From the NCBI GenBank assembly GCA_947497185.1, contig CANMFL010000005.1, forward strand, positions 186,001 through 250,000: a stretch of 64,000 nucleotides of DNA, in the 5' to 3' direction. Positions 40,680 to 50,079 of the stretch are shown piece by piece. The notes beneath the pieces are model-generated. The model did not search any database. It was not told the DNA's origin and saw only the letters and a list, made by a program, of their open reading frames with translations. Within the stretch, counting starts at the first letter, position 1. Each line of letters starts with the position of its first letter. The DNA is from an uncultured Paracoccaceae bacterium. GTDB lineage: Bacteria > Pseudomonadota > Alphaproteobacteria > Rhodobacterales > Rhodobacteraceae. Made by a program: the position numbers and the translations under genes.

Positions 40680-43600
40680 ATGGAAAATCTAACGCCCATC
40701 CGCCTAAAAATTCGTAAAGATCACCTTCGTAGTGAAGATGAGGTGCTTGCTGAGCTGCAGCAACGTGCTGATTTTTCAGAAGAATTCCGCAGTAATGCGG
40801 TGGACTACGGGATTAACCTTGTCAACGCGATCCGCAATGACAGCAAACCCGGCCTGATGGAGACATTTTTAGCCGAATATGGTTTGTCCACGAACGAAGG
40901 CATTGCGCTGATGTGCTTGGCCGAGGCCTTATTGCGGGTGCCCGATGCGGACACGATTGACGCCTTGATCGAAGACAAGATCGCGCCGTCTGCATGGGGT
41001 GAACACCTCGGGAAATCCAGTTCGTCGCTGGTGAATGCCTCGACGTGGGCGTTAATGTTAACGGGTAAAGTTTTAAAAGACGGTACCGGCATGGCGTCGG
41101 TTTTGCGATCAGCAGTGAAACGCTTGGGCGAACCTGTGATCCGCGTTGCGGCGTCCCGTGCGATGAAAGAAATGGGCGCGCAATTTGTGTTGGGCGAAAC
41201 CATTGAGCGCGCATTAGAGCGTGGTCGCAAGCGCGAAAAGCAGGGTTACACCTATTCGTATGACATGTTGGGCGAGGCTGCGTTAACCGCCAAAGATGCG
41301 ACTGCATATTTTGATGCATATGCAAATGCGATCAATGCCCTAGTCAGCGAATGTAAGTCGGATGATATCCGCGAAAACCCTGGTATTTCGGTCAAACTAT
41401 CTGCGTTGCACCCGCGTTACGAGGTTGGTCAGCAGGATCGCGTAATGCGAGAGTTAACCGAGCGTATTCTAAAGCTCACCAAGATGGCCCGCGACGCTGG
41501 CATGGGGTTGAACATTGATGCTGAAGAGGCCGCTAGGCTTGATTTATCGCTCGATGTGATTGCTGCTGTGTTGGCCGACGAAAGCTTGCAAGGCTGGGAC
41601 GGATTTGGCGTCGTTGTGCAGGCTTATGGTAAACGTGCGTCCGGCGTCATTGATTGGTTGCACGGATTGGCAACGCAACTTGACCGCAAAATCATGGTGC
41701 GGCTGGTAAAAGGTGCCTATTGGGACACTGAAATTAAGAACGCTCAGGTCGAAGGGCTGGATGGCTTTCCAGTATTCACTCAAAAATCTGCGACCGATGT
41801 GTCCTATATTTGCTGCGCAAAACAATTGCTTGGCCTCACTGACCGGATTTATCCGCAATTCGCGACGCACAACGCACACTCGATTGCTGCGATTTTCGAA
41901 GTCGGCGCTGACCCTAGAAGTTATGAATTTCAACGGCTTCATGGAATGGGTGAGGCGTTGTATGACGTCGTCCTTAAACAGAAAGATGCACGATGCCGGA
42001 TTTACGCACCAGTTGGAGCGCATAAAGATCTGCTGGCCTATCTCGTGCGGCGGTTGCTTGAGAATGGCGCGAACAGTTCGTTCGTGAACCAAATCGTCGA
42101 CAAAGATGTACCGCCGCGCGTCGTCGCGGCCGACCCGTTTGCCGCTGTTAAGCCTGATTTCACCACTGTGCGTGCGCCGTCCGACTTGTTTGCGCCAGAG
42201 CGATTAAATTCCAAAGGTTGGGATATACGCGATCGGGACGACCTTGAGGCGATTGATAAGGCGCGGTCCGAGTTTTCAAAAACGATGTGGCGTGTTGGTC
42301 CCCTTGTGGTAGCCGAAAGTTCGGATGGTGAAGTTGTGGCGGTCCAGAACCCTGCCAAACCGTCTGATTTGGTTGGATTGGTACAGTACAGTTCTGAAGA
42401 AACGGTTAAAACGGCTATTGAAAACGCCCAGAAATGGGACGCGACGCCTCTTGAGCGGGCAGAAATTCTGAACAAGGCAGCCGATCTGTACGAGCAATAT
42501 TTCGGCACCTTTTTCGCGTTGCTGGCCCGTGAAGCTGGCAAAACTCACATGGATGCGATTGCAGAGTTGCGCGAGGCCGTTGATTTTCTGCGGTACTATG
42601 CGGCGCGTGCGACTGAATTGACTAATCCTGCACGCGGGATTTTCACCTGCATTTCACCTTGGAACTTCCCGCTCGCGATTTTCACGGGGCAGGTTTCAGC
42701 GGCTTTGGCGGCTGGAAACGGCGTTTTGGCAAAACCGGCCGAGGCGACAACGCTGACCGGCGTTTTTGCAGCGCAATTGCTGCACGAAGCGGGCGTGCCT
42801 GTTTCCGCGTTGCAACTGATCACGGGGGAAGGGCGCGATGTCGGCGCATGGTTAACGCAGTCGGATAAAATCAACGGTGTTTGCTTCACCGGATCAACCC
42901 GCACAGCCCAAGCCATTAACCGTAATATGGCAGAGCATATGGCCCCAACCGCGCCACTGATTGCGGAAACTGGCGGCCTAAATGCGATGATCGTGGACAG
43001 CACGGCGCTGCCAGAACAGGCGATCCGTGACATCGTTGCATCGGCATTCCAATCAGCAGGGCAACGGTGTTCAGCGCTGCGCGTGCTTTATGTGCAAGAC
43101 GATGTCGCGGATCTGTTCTTGGAAATGCTGTTTGGCGTCATGGACGAGCAGGTCATCGGCGATCCGTGGGATATCCGTACCGATCTTGGCCCGCTTATTA
43201 ACCAAACGGCTAAAACCGAAATTGAGGCGCATGTTAACCCTTACGGGCAGGCAGGGCGCGTTCTGAAGCACGTGCCGTTCCCCGCTGAAGGTCATTTCGT
43301 GCCGCCGTGTGTGATTGCGATTGATAGTATTGCGGAGCTCAAAGAAGAAGTTTTCGGCCCCGTCTTGCATGTCGTTCGCTTTAAGTCGGACGAATTGGAT
43401 CAGGTCATCGCGGACATTAACGCTACTGGTTTTGGCCTGACGTTTGGCATTCATACGCGGATCGATGATCGCGTGACCGATGTGACGAGCAGGCTGAATG
43501 TCGGCAATATCTATGTGAACCGGAACCAGATTGGCGCGGTCGTTGGGTCGCAACCCTTTGGTGGGGAGGGGCTTTCTGGGACTGGACCAAAGGCTGGTGG

Positions 43601-44111
43601 TCCTGATTACGTGACCCGTTTCACTGATCCGGGGCGCACGGTTGCGGCGGACCCTGATACCCAAGACGCCACGCGAACTGCCGTTCAAAAGGCTATTGAT
43701 GCGACCCAATATCAACGCGTTTCGCTATCAACAACCGCACTGCCGGGACCGACAGGCGAATCGAATATGTTGTCGGTCTTCGGACGCGGTAAAGTGCTAT
43801 GCCTCGGCCCAGGCGATGTCGCGGCGGCAGAACAGGCGAAAATCGCAGAGGCGGCCGGATGCGCACCAACGATTTTCGCAAGCGGGGTCGCGCCGGACGT
43901 TTTGACTGCGTTGGAAGGCGTCGATGTCGTCGTGTCCTATGCCGATGACGCGACCTTGTCCGCGTATCGCGGTGCATTGGCTGCGCGTGACGGAAAGCTT
44001 ATCCCATTGATTGCAGAGCATGATTTGGCTGATCGGTGTAAATTGGAACGACACATCTGCATCGACACAACCGCTGCGGGCGGCAATGCGACACTACTCG
44101 CATCGGTCTAG
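40680..44111 (+). CDS. putA: Bifunctional proline dehydrogenase / glutamate-semialdehyde dehydrogenase
   Basis: A 1143-residue enzyme that oxidises proline to glutamate. The proline dehydrogenase barrel occupies about residues 80-460 (RLVKGAYWDTEIKNAQVEG is its hallmark). The aldehyde dehydrogenase domain follows, with E763 in AETGGLNAM and catalytic C797 in SAGQRCSALR, spaced by 34 residues as in the family. There is no ribbon-helix-helix DNA-binding domain, so regulation must come from PutR next door. A further C-terminal segment of about 150 residues is present. The start at 40680 has an AAGG; an upstream ATG at 40653 is less likely. Confidence 0.96.
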   Translation: MENLTPIRLKIRKDHLRSEDEVLAELQQRADFSEEFRSNAVDYGINLVNAIRNDSKPGLMETFLAEYGLSTNEGIALMCLAEALLRVPDADTIDALIEDKIAPSAWGEHLGKSSSSLVNASTWALMLTGKVLKDGTGMASVLRSAVKRLGEPVIRVAASRAMKEMGAQFVLGETIERALERGRKREKQGYTYSYDMLGEAALTAKDATAYFDAYANAINALVSECKSDDIRENPGISVKLSALHPRYEVGQQDRVMRELTERILKLTKMARDAGMGLNIDAEEAARLDLSLDVIAAVLADESLQGWDGFGVVVQAYGKRASGVIDWLHGLATQLDRKIMVRLVKGAYWDTEIKNAQVEGLDGFPVFTQKSATDVSYICCAKQLLGLTDRIYPQFATHNAHSIAAIFEVGADPRSYEFQRLHGMGEALYDVVLKQKDARCRIYAPVGAHKDLLAYLVRRLLENGANSSFVNQIVDKDVPPRVVAADPFAAVKPDFTTVRAPSDLFAPERLNSKGWDIRDRDDLEAIDKARSEFSKTMWRVGPLVVAESSDGEVVAVQNPAKPSDLVGLVQYSSEETVKTAIENAQKWDATPLERAEILNKAADLYEQYFGTFFALLAREAGKTHMDAIAELREAVDFLRYYAARATELTNPARGIFTCISPWNFPLAIFTGQVSAALAAGNGVLAKPAEATTLTGVFAAQLLHEAGVPVSALQLITGEGRDVGAWLTQSDKINGVCFTGSTRTAQAINRNMAEHMAPTAPLIAETGGLNAMIVDSTALPEQAIRDIVASAFQSAGQRCSALRVLYVQDDVADLFLEMLFGVMDEQVIGDPWDIRTDLGPLINQTAKTEIEAHVNPYGQAGRVLKHVPFPAEGHFVPPCVIAIDSIAELKEEVFGPVLHVVRFKSDELDQVIADINATGFGLTFGIHTRIDDRVTDVTSRLNVGNIYVNRNQIGAVVGSQPFGGEGLSGTGPKAGGPDYVTRFTDPGRTVAADPDTQDATRTAVQKAIDATQYQRVSLSTTALPGPTGESNMLSVFGRGKVLCLGPGDVAAAEQAKIAEAAGCAPTIFASGVAPDVLTALEGVDVVVSYADDATLSAYRGALAARDGKLIPLIAEHDLADRCKLERHICIDTTAAGGNATLLASV

Positions 44112-44130
44112 AATTTGCGACAAATGGTTT

Positions 44131-44162
44131 GGGGCGTCGGGCGGATAATGGCTTGACGCCCC
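44131..44162. terminator. Stem-loop between putA and tRNA-Cys
   Basis: GGGGCGTC (44131-44138) pairs with GACGCCCC (44155-44162) around a 16-base loop, 20 bases past the putA stop. No T run follows, so it is either a weak terminator or a 3'-end stabiliser. Confidence 0.45.
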
Positions 44163-44192
44163 AGTCCGCACCCCATAATCAAGCGCAAGGAC

Positions 44193-44266
44193 GGCGAGTT
44201 GGTAGAGTGGTTATGCAGCGGATTGCAAATCCGTGTACACCGGTTCGATTCCGGTACTCGCCTCCA
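44193..44266 (+). tRNA. tRNA-Cys (anticodon GCA)
   Basis: The acceptor stem GGCGAGT (44193-44199) pairs with ACTCGCC (44256-44262), the T arm carries GGTTCGATTCC, and the anticodon GCA is at 44225-44227 in a seven-base loop. The discriminator base is T, as expected for tRNA-Cys, and CCA is encoded at 44264-44266. It stands alone; the flanking 44267-44483 contains no gene that I can see apart from the promoter region of the next operon. Confidence 0.95.
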
Positions 44267-44483
44267 CACCTTTTCAATGACTTAGCAGTTTTCGCCCAGA
44301 CGGGCGGTGAAAAGTCCGCGCATTCTGATTTTAGTCCGTTCTCCTATGGTTAGCTTGTAGGCTCATCATCGAACCGATGACCCAAAGCAGAAATACCGCT
44401 AGAAATGGCGGTCGGGCAGGGTCATTGCCTCATCTGAATAATATCGTCATGGTCGCCTAAATTCTTCGAAGGCAGAACTCCCC

Positions 44484-45662
44484 ATGCGTCTCATCGTGTC
44501 CGCTGATACCCATCTTGGCTCTCCGATCCGGTCGGCGGCGCTACGCAATCCGTTGTTGGGAGAGGGCTTGAAACAGGCGAGCCTCGACACGTTTCGCGGC
44601 ATCGTCGATTTGGCGATTTCGGAAGACGCGGACGCTTTGGTTCTGGCTGGCGATATCTTTGACAATGACTTTCCGGACCTCAAATCGCGTGCGTTTTTGA
44701 TAACGCAACTCGCGCGCGCGGCTGATGCGGGTGTGTCTAGCGTGTTGATCCGTGGGAACCATGATGCATTGATCGACCACGCTGTGCATGGCGATCTTGG
44801 GCTGGATATACACCTGCTGCACAAAGGCAATCCAAGCGTTGAGATTTCAGGCGTCATGTTTCACGGGTTGTCGTTTGACAAAAACCACGTGGCGGATAGT
44901 TTTCTGCCTGACTATCCCGCGCCTGTTGCGGGGCGGACGAATGTTGGATTGATGCACACGTCGTTGGGCGGGTCGCCCGGTCACGATCCTTATGCCCCCT
45001 GTTCCGAGCAAGACCTCTTTGCGCATGGTTACGATATTTGGTGTCTCGGACACATTCACATGCCGTTTGAGCGCACGTCCGGCTCAATGGTCGCCATCAT
45101 GCCCGGCATCCCGCAACCCCGCCATTATGGCGAGCGTTTTGGCGGTAGCGTCGCGGTTGTCACGCTTGGTGATGGTGCCCCGCAGGTCGCACGTCGCGAC
45201 GTCGGGCATCTGCGATTTGTGGAGGCAAAACTAGACCTTACGGAGTGCGTCGATCAGTCAGACGTCTTGGATGTGATCGGGGCTGCGTTAAAAGACGCCC
45301 AAGATTCGGTTCACGTCACAGCGGCCCGCTTACAGGTCATCACGGCCCGCCACACGGCTGAGGATATTCACGCTTTGGCGACCGAACTGTTAGAAGGCAT
45401 AGATCGTGTCTTTCTCGACAAGGTTAAGGCGTCGCCACCGCCAAACCTGAACAATGACCATGTGGACGATCTATCGCGCCTGATGCGCGAAGAGGCGCAA
45501 GAGGCCGGTTTTCAGCAGGCCAGCGCTGAGGTGCTAGAGGAATTGCGCGGCGTATTGCCGCCAACTGTGCGAGACGTGCTGTCGGCGGATGTACTGACCG
45601 AACTGCTTGACGACGCCATCAACGAAGTGTCGCTGTCTTTGCACGGGATGGACGTGGAATGA
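44484..45662 (+). CDS. SbcD/YhaO-like metallophosphoesterase
   Basis: A 392-residue calcineurin-like phosphoesterase with all metal motifs: D8 and H10 (SADTHLG), D57 (LAGDIFDN), N92-H93-D94 (RGNHDA), H158 (LMHTS) and H190/H192 (GHIHMP). This resembles the SbcD/Mre11-type nuclease subunit and, in length and partner, the YhaO type. The C-terminal 130 residues are helical and probably bind the ATPase partner. The next gene starts inside its stop (ATGA), so the pair is co-translated. Likely a DNA-end processing nuclease; function is inferred. Confidence 0.85.
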   Translation: MRLIVSADTHLGSPIRSAALRNPLLGEGLKQASLDTFRGIVDLAISEDADALVLAGDIFDNDFPDLKSRAFLITQLARAADAGVSSVLIRGNHDALIDHAVHGDLGLDIHLLHKGNPSVEISGVMFHGLSFDKNHVADSFLPDYPAPVAGRTNVGLMHTSLGGSPGHDPYAPCSEQDLFAHGYDIWCLGHIHMPFERTSGSMVAIMPGIPQPRHYGERFGGSVAVVTLGDGAPQVARRDVGHLRFVEAKLDLTECVDQSDVLDVIGAALKDAQDSVHVTAARLQVITARHTAEDIHALATELLEGIDRVFLDKVKASPPPNLNNDHVDDLSRLMREEAQEAGFQQASAEVLEELRGVLPPTVRDVLSADVLTELLDDAINEVSLSLHGMDVE

Positions 45663-48600
45663 GACTGAACAGGCTTGATCTGACACGGTACGGACGCTTC
45701 AAGGATGCGCAAATCACGATGCCGAAGCCGCAGGGTGACGCAAGCGATGTGACCCTGATTTACGGACCGAATGAGGCGGGTAAATCGACGGCATTTACCG
45801 CGTATCTTGAGGTGCTGTTCGGCATGAAAGCCCGTGATCACCCCTATGATTTCCGCTTTAAGCGCAGCGATCTTCTGGTGGGGGCAGAGTTGGAATTTCC
45901 GACACATGGTCCGATGGTTGTGCAGCGCAACGGTAAGAAAACGCAGTCATTGCTTGATGATCAGGGGCGTCCAATTGACGACACGTTCTTGTCTGCCGCC
46001 CTGCACGGGTTGGGGCGTGATGATTATGTTGAACGGTTTTCGTTGAACGACGAAGGGCTGCGCCAAGGCGGGGCGCGGATCGCCGCCGCGCAAGGCGATC
46101 TGGGTCAGCTGCTGCACGCGGGCGTATCGGGGCTGACGACAATCGCGGCCACGCTGGATCAAATGACGGCCCGCGCCGATCGGTTTCACAAAAAGGGCGG
46201 GCGCGGAACCTCCTTGAAGGTTGCAAAAGATCGCCTGACCGAGATTGGTCAGCAGCTAAGAGCAGCCCGTCTCACACCTGACCGTGACCGTGCGCTCGTC
46301 GCGGCAAAGGACAAGGCGCAGGCCGTGTTTGATGCGGCGGATTCCACACTTGGGACTGCACGTTTGCGCGAAGCCGCGTGTCAGGCTGCGCAGGTTTGGT
46401 TTGACCGGACCGAAGATATCCGCCTGATCGATATGAAGCTGGCAGAATTTCCAGAAGGTCCTGATCTGCGCAAAGGTGCGGCAGAAGCGGTCGCCCGTCT
46501 GGTGGCGATAATGTCAGAAAAATCTCTGCGTATGACAGAGGCCGCTGAAAACCTCGAAAAACTGACCAAAATCATCGACGATAATCCGGTTGATCCGCTC
46601 GCTGATGTCTTGGCGGATGAGCTTGCGCAGCTCGACCGACACCTGATCGACGGTGCCCCGCTTTTGGCGCGAGCCGCGACCGCTGCATCTGATTTGGGCA
46701 AGCGGATCAAAGACCGCGATGAGCTGGGCGCGCAGATCGACCAAATCCTGACAGCGTTGGATATGGCCGATGTGCCGGTGGCGTCCTCGGTGCTGACATC
46801 GCGAGAATTGGAAGACTTGGCGCTGGCTGCACAGGCGGTTGTGACCTGTCAAAACGATGCGGTCACGACTGCGGATGCCGTGGCTTTTGCGCAAGATCAA
46901 CAAGGTGACGCGCCAGCCGAACCGCAAGATTTGTCGCACCTGCAAACCACGTGGGATGCGTGGCCGGCCGTAGCGGATATATCGGCGACTGAGGCGACAG
47001 CGGCGTCTGAAACGGCGAGATTGGCCAATGCGGTTGCTGGATTGCCTGCGACGTGGAAGGATCTAATCGACGCAGGGCTGCCCGCCCGTGAAACATTGGC
47101 CGACGTTTCCCGCAGTTTGGCAACAACCGTTGCCGAATTGGCGACGGCACAGGCAGAGTCAGAAAAACAAGGCACGACCTATGCATTAGCGCAGGCCAAA
47201 CGACAAGCAGACGAGGCCACACCCGCAGCGATTGATGCGACTGCGACGGCGCAAACACGGCGGGCGCGGGACGCAACTTGGGCGGCACACCGCAATGGGT
47301 TATCCACTGAAACCGCCACGGCATTTGAAACTGCGATGCACGTTGATGATGACGCGCAGGCCAGCTTTGCTGCGGGGGCCGACGCGCGTGGGCAGTTGGC
47401 GACGGCACGGCGCGATGAGGCCGCAGCACTGGTTTTGCGTGACAGCGCGCAGGACCGTCTCGACCGCGCGACGGAAACGCACCGTGAGGTGACGGCGCAG
47501 TCTGCCGCCTTGGCGTCCGCCCTCGGCCTTGCCCCCGAAACCAGCCCTACGGCATTTACCGAACGGCACACCGCATTAAGTCAAGCGGCTGAAATTGCCG
47601 CAAAATCAAGCAACGCCACGGCAGGTTTCAACGCGCAAAGCGCCCGTCGGTCAGCTGCTTTGGCTGACATGGCGTTGGCGTCGAAAGCAGTCGGGATCGA
47701 GTGTGCTGACAGCGATCTGCCGTCTCGGATTCAAGCGGCGTTGACGCTGCAAGAGAGCGTGCGCCAAACATGGGCACGCTGGACCCGTGCGCAAGAAACG
47801 ATCACAGCCCTCAAGGTCAAAGCGGACCATGCGACGTCGCAAAAGGATGCGGCAGATCAAACTTTAGCGGCGTTGACGCATGCGTTGCCTCTGGCTGGAC
47901 GCACCGCCGCTGATATTATCAACGCTTTACCTACGTTGCGAAACTTGGGGCAACTTCAGGCGGAACATGACAAGCTGAGCCTGCGTATTGAAGCGCTCGA
48001 AAACGCGATTGCGCAACTTGATGGCAGTGCTCAGCGGATCATGGCGATGTCAGGTGAGGGGTATGATCCGGACGTCTCATCGTTGACGATCATCGAACAG
48101 GCACGCAGTCGGGTCACATCGGCAGAGCGCACGACTCTTCGCAGAACCGAAGCGCAAGAGCGTCATGCGGACGCAACCAATGCTCGAAAACTGGCCGAAA
48201 GCGCGATCACCATTGCGCAGGACGAGCTTGCGGATTGGTTCAAAGGTCAAGGCGCTGAGGATGCGACGCCAACTGCGCGTATCGCGCTGCTGTCCGAGCG
48301 GGATGTATTGCGGAACGCCCGGAATACGCATGAAACAACGCGGGATTCGGCACGTGCCGCAGTGAAGACAGATCTGTTTGAGGACGAATTGGGCGTTTTG
48401 CCTGACGCCAGTCGCGCGGCCGCAGTGCAGCAATTGTTGGACGACGCGCAGGAAGCGCGTGATCTGGCGCTCGGCGCGCACCGCGAAGCGATCCGGGTGC
48501 ATCAAGAGGCCTTTGATGCCGACGACCGCAGTGATCTTGCCACCGAACAGGCCACGATCCTCGAGGAAATACGCGCGGAAGCACAGCATGCGGCTGTCGC

Positions 48601-49063
48601 CCGACTTGGGGTTTTGGCTGCCAAGGGCGCGTTGCGGCGTTTGGCATCAGAACGGCGGACGACGATGCTGCGCGATGTGGAAAACGCGTTTGTCGCGATC
48701 ACGGCCCCCGCTTGGAGCAGTGTCGATGTCTGGAGCCAATCTGAGGGTGAAAAGCTTGTCGGCGTACAACCCGACGGCAGCGTCGTTCCGGTTGAGATGA
48801 TGTCGACGGGCACAATGGGGCAGCTTTATTTTGCGCTGCGCGTCGCCGGATACCGCACTTTCGCACGAGATTTCGGGCCACTCCCGATGATCTTGGACGA
48901 TATCATGGAGACGTTTGACGACGTCCGCGCCAAAGCGGCGCTGCAACTTTGCTCGGACATCGGACGCAGCGGGCAGGCGATCATTTTTACGCACCACGCG
49001 CATCTGGTCGATTTAGCACGCGATACGATTTCCGGTGTCAATATTGTCGAGATGCCAAGGTGA
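45659..49063 (+). CDS. SbcC/YhaN-like coiled-coil ATPase
   Basis: A 1134-residue AAA/ABC-type ATPase. The N-terminal P-loop GPNEAGKST is at residues 36-44, preceded by the YGRFKDAQI strand. A very long alanine-rich helical middle (about residues 200-960) should form coiled coils. The C-terminal MMSTGTMGQLYFALRVAGYR is the ABC signature and PMILDDIMETFD the Walker B segment, then FTHHAHLVD. It pairs with the preceding nuclease gene. I see no zinc-hook CxxC in the middle. Because of DDRAEEAL-type drift, family assignment beyond SbcC/YhaN is uncertain. Confidence 0.85.
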   Translation: MRLNRLDLTRYGRFKDAQITMPKPQGDASDVTLIYGPNEAGKSTAFTAYLEVLFGMKARDHPYDFRFKRSDLLVGAELEFPTHGPMVVQRNGKKTQSLLDDQGRPIDDTFLSAALHGLGRDDYVERFSLNDEGLRQGGARIAAAQGDLGQLLHAGVSGLTTIAATLDQMTARADRFHKKGGRGTSLKVAKDRLTEIGQQLRAARLTPDRDRALVAAKDKAQAVFDAADSTLGTARLREAACQAAQVWFDRTEDIRLIDMKLAEFPEGPDLRKGAAEAVARLVAIMSEKSLRMTEAAENLEKLTKIIDDNPVDPLADVLADELAQLDRHLIDGAPLLARAATAASDLGKRIKDRDELGAQIDQILTALDMADVPVASSVLTSRELEDLALAAQAVVTCQNDAVTTADAVAFAQDQQGDAPAEPQDLSHLQTTWDAWPAVADISATEATAASETARLANAVAGLPATWKDLIDAGLPARETLADVSRSLATTVAELATAQAESEKQGTTYALAQAKRQADEATPAAIDATATAQTRRARDATWAAHRNGLSTETATAFETAMHVDDDAQASFAAGADARGQLATARRDEAAALVLRDSAQDRLDRATETHREVTAQSAALASALGLAPETSPTAFTERHTALSQAAEIAAKSSNATAGFNAQSARRSAALADMALASKAVGIECADSDLPSRIQAALTLQESVRQTWARWTRAQETITALKVKADHATSQKDAADQTLAALTHALPLAGRTAADIINALPTLRNLGQLQAEHDKLSLRIEALENAIAQLDGSAQRIMAMSGEGYDPDVSSLTIIEQARSRVTSAERTTLRRTEAQERHADATNARKLAESAITIAQDELADWFKGQGAEDATPTARIALLSERDVLRNARNTHETTRDSARAAVKTDLFEDELGVLPDASRAAAVQQLLDDAQEARDLALGAHREAIRVHQEAFDADDRSDLATEQATILEEIRAEAQHAAVARLGVLAAKGALRRLASERRTTMLRDVENAFVAITAPAWSSVDVWSQSEGEKLVGVQPDGSVVPVEMMSTGTMGQLYFALRVAGYRTFARDFGPLPMILDDIMETFDDVRAKAALQLCSDIGRSGQAIIFTHHAHLVDLARDTISGVNIVEMPR

Positions 49064-49479
49064 ACATTGGGGTTGTAGCGGACGCATAGCCACGCCTGAA
49101 AATGCAATTTCGAAGATGTCAGTCGCTAACGTGCGGATGTAGTTCCGCAACTCGCTTGCCGTGTGTTTGCCTTTGCCAAAGCTCTCTACGTCCACCGCTG
49201 TCGTGTTCCTGACACTGTTTGACCAATCTGGCCGTAAACGCGGTCTAGTGACATTCACGAATTCTCATCCAAGACGATAATTGATACACCATTGTGTCAC
49301 ATGGTTGTCCATGTTACCAAAACGTCATTGTTGGGTCGTATCCGTTTGGTTGTCGTTGCATATTTCGCCATCCAAGCGGTTGACAGATGCGGGCGGTGGC
49401 GACGACGATGACACGGTAAACTAACAAGTTCAGCGATGGCCGGGGAGGGTCATTCTTAATAAAGCGGGGGAGGAACTGT
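49064..49479. other. 416-bp region without a recognisable gene
   Basis: No convincing coding frame is present on either strand. The last 100 bases must hold the promoter of the TRAP transporter operon; TGGT (49302-49305) and ACCA (49316-49319) form a loose inverted repeat that could be part of an operator. An 81-codon minus-strand frame reaching 49258 overlaps the end of the ATPase gene and is not like any family I know. Confidence 0.45.
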
Positions 49480-50079
49480 ATGTCAGTCCTGTTTGGGTTA
49501 TTGTGGCCTTTGGAGCGCATCAACGCGACCTTGCTTGCTATCGGCAAAGTCATCGCGATTGCAGCACTCGCAATCATGGTGTGCTTAATCCTAGGTCAAG
49601 TTTTCTTTCGCTACATACTCAATGATGCGCCCAATTGGACCGAAGAAGCCGCGCGTTTTGGCATGCTTTGGATGGCTGGATTGATGGCGCCTTTGGCCTA
49701 TCGCATGGGCGGTTTCGTGGGAATCGACATGCTTGAACGCGCATTGCCGCGTGCGCTCTCTGGTCTGTTATCGTTAATTTTAATGTGTCTGACGATGTGG
49801 GTTCTGTTTGTTGCTTGGGAGCGCGGACTTAACAATCACCTCGACACGATTTCTGGAAAAGGCTGTTCAGCTTCGTTGCGCTGGCCTTTTGGCATCGAGA
49901 TCGGGAAATGTGGTGCTAAATTTCAGAACAGGTTTCAATACGCATCGCTTTGGGTCGGGGTAAACCTGCTTATTTTGGTGAACCTCGAACTTATTATTCG
50001 CCAACTTATCATGCTGGCAGGGCAGGGCGACCGTCTGTCGCGCCTGACTGCGGACGAAGATATTGCAGGGGCTTCATAA
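49480..50079 (+). CDS. dctQ: TRAP transporter small permease (DctQ)
   Basis: A 199-residue membrane protein with four predicted helices. QVFFRYILNDAPNWTEEAAR FGMLWMAG is the DctQ family signature. It forms a membrane complex with the DctM subunit encoded directly downstream; the uptake of organic acids is driven by sodium. Between helices 3 and 4 an extra hydrophilic stretch (NNHLDTISGKGCSASLRWPF) is present. A strong GGGGGAGGA precedes the start. Confidence 0.9.
   Translation: MSVLFGLLWPLERINATLLAIGKVIAIAALAIMVCLILGQVFFRYILNDAPNWTEEAARFGMLWMAGLMAPLAYRMGGFVGIDMLERALPRALSGLLSLILMCLTMWVLFVAWERGLNNHLDTISGKGCSASLRWPFGIEIGKCGAKFQNRFQYASLWVGVNLLILVNLELIIRQLIMLAGQGDRLSRLTADEDIAGAS

Noticed and set aside
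44129..44353. Open frame across the tRNA-Cys gene
   Set aside because: The tRNA structure is complete and explains the sequence.
49013..49258. 81-codon minus-strand frame after the YhaN-like gene
   Set aside because: Overlaps the end of the ATPase gene and resembles no family; I could not support it as a gene or pseudogene.
49302..49319. TGGT...ACCA inverted repeat upstream of dctQ as a GntR operator
   Set aside because: The arms are only four bases and no GntR gene is nearby.
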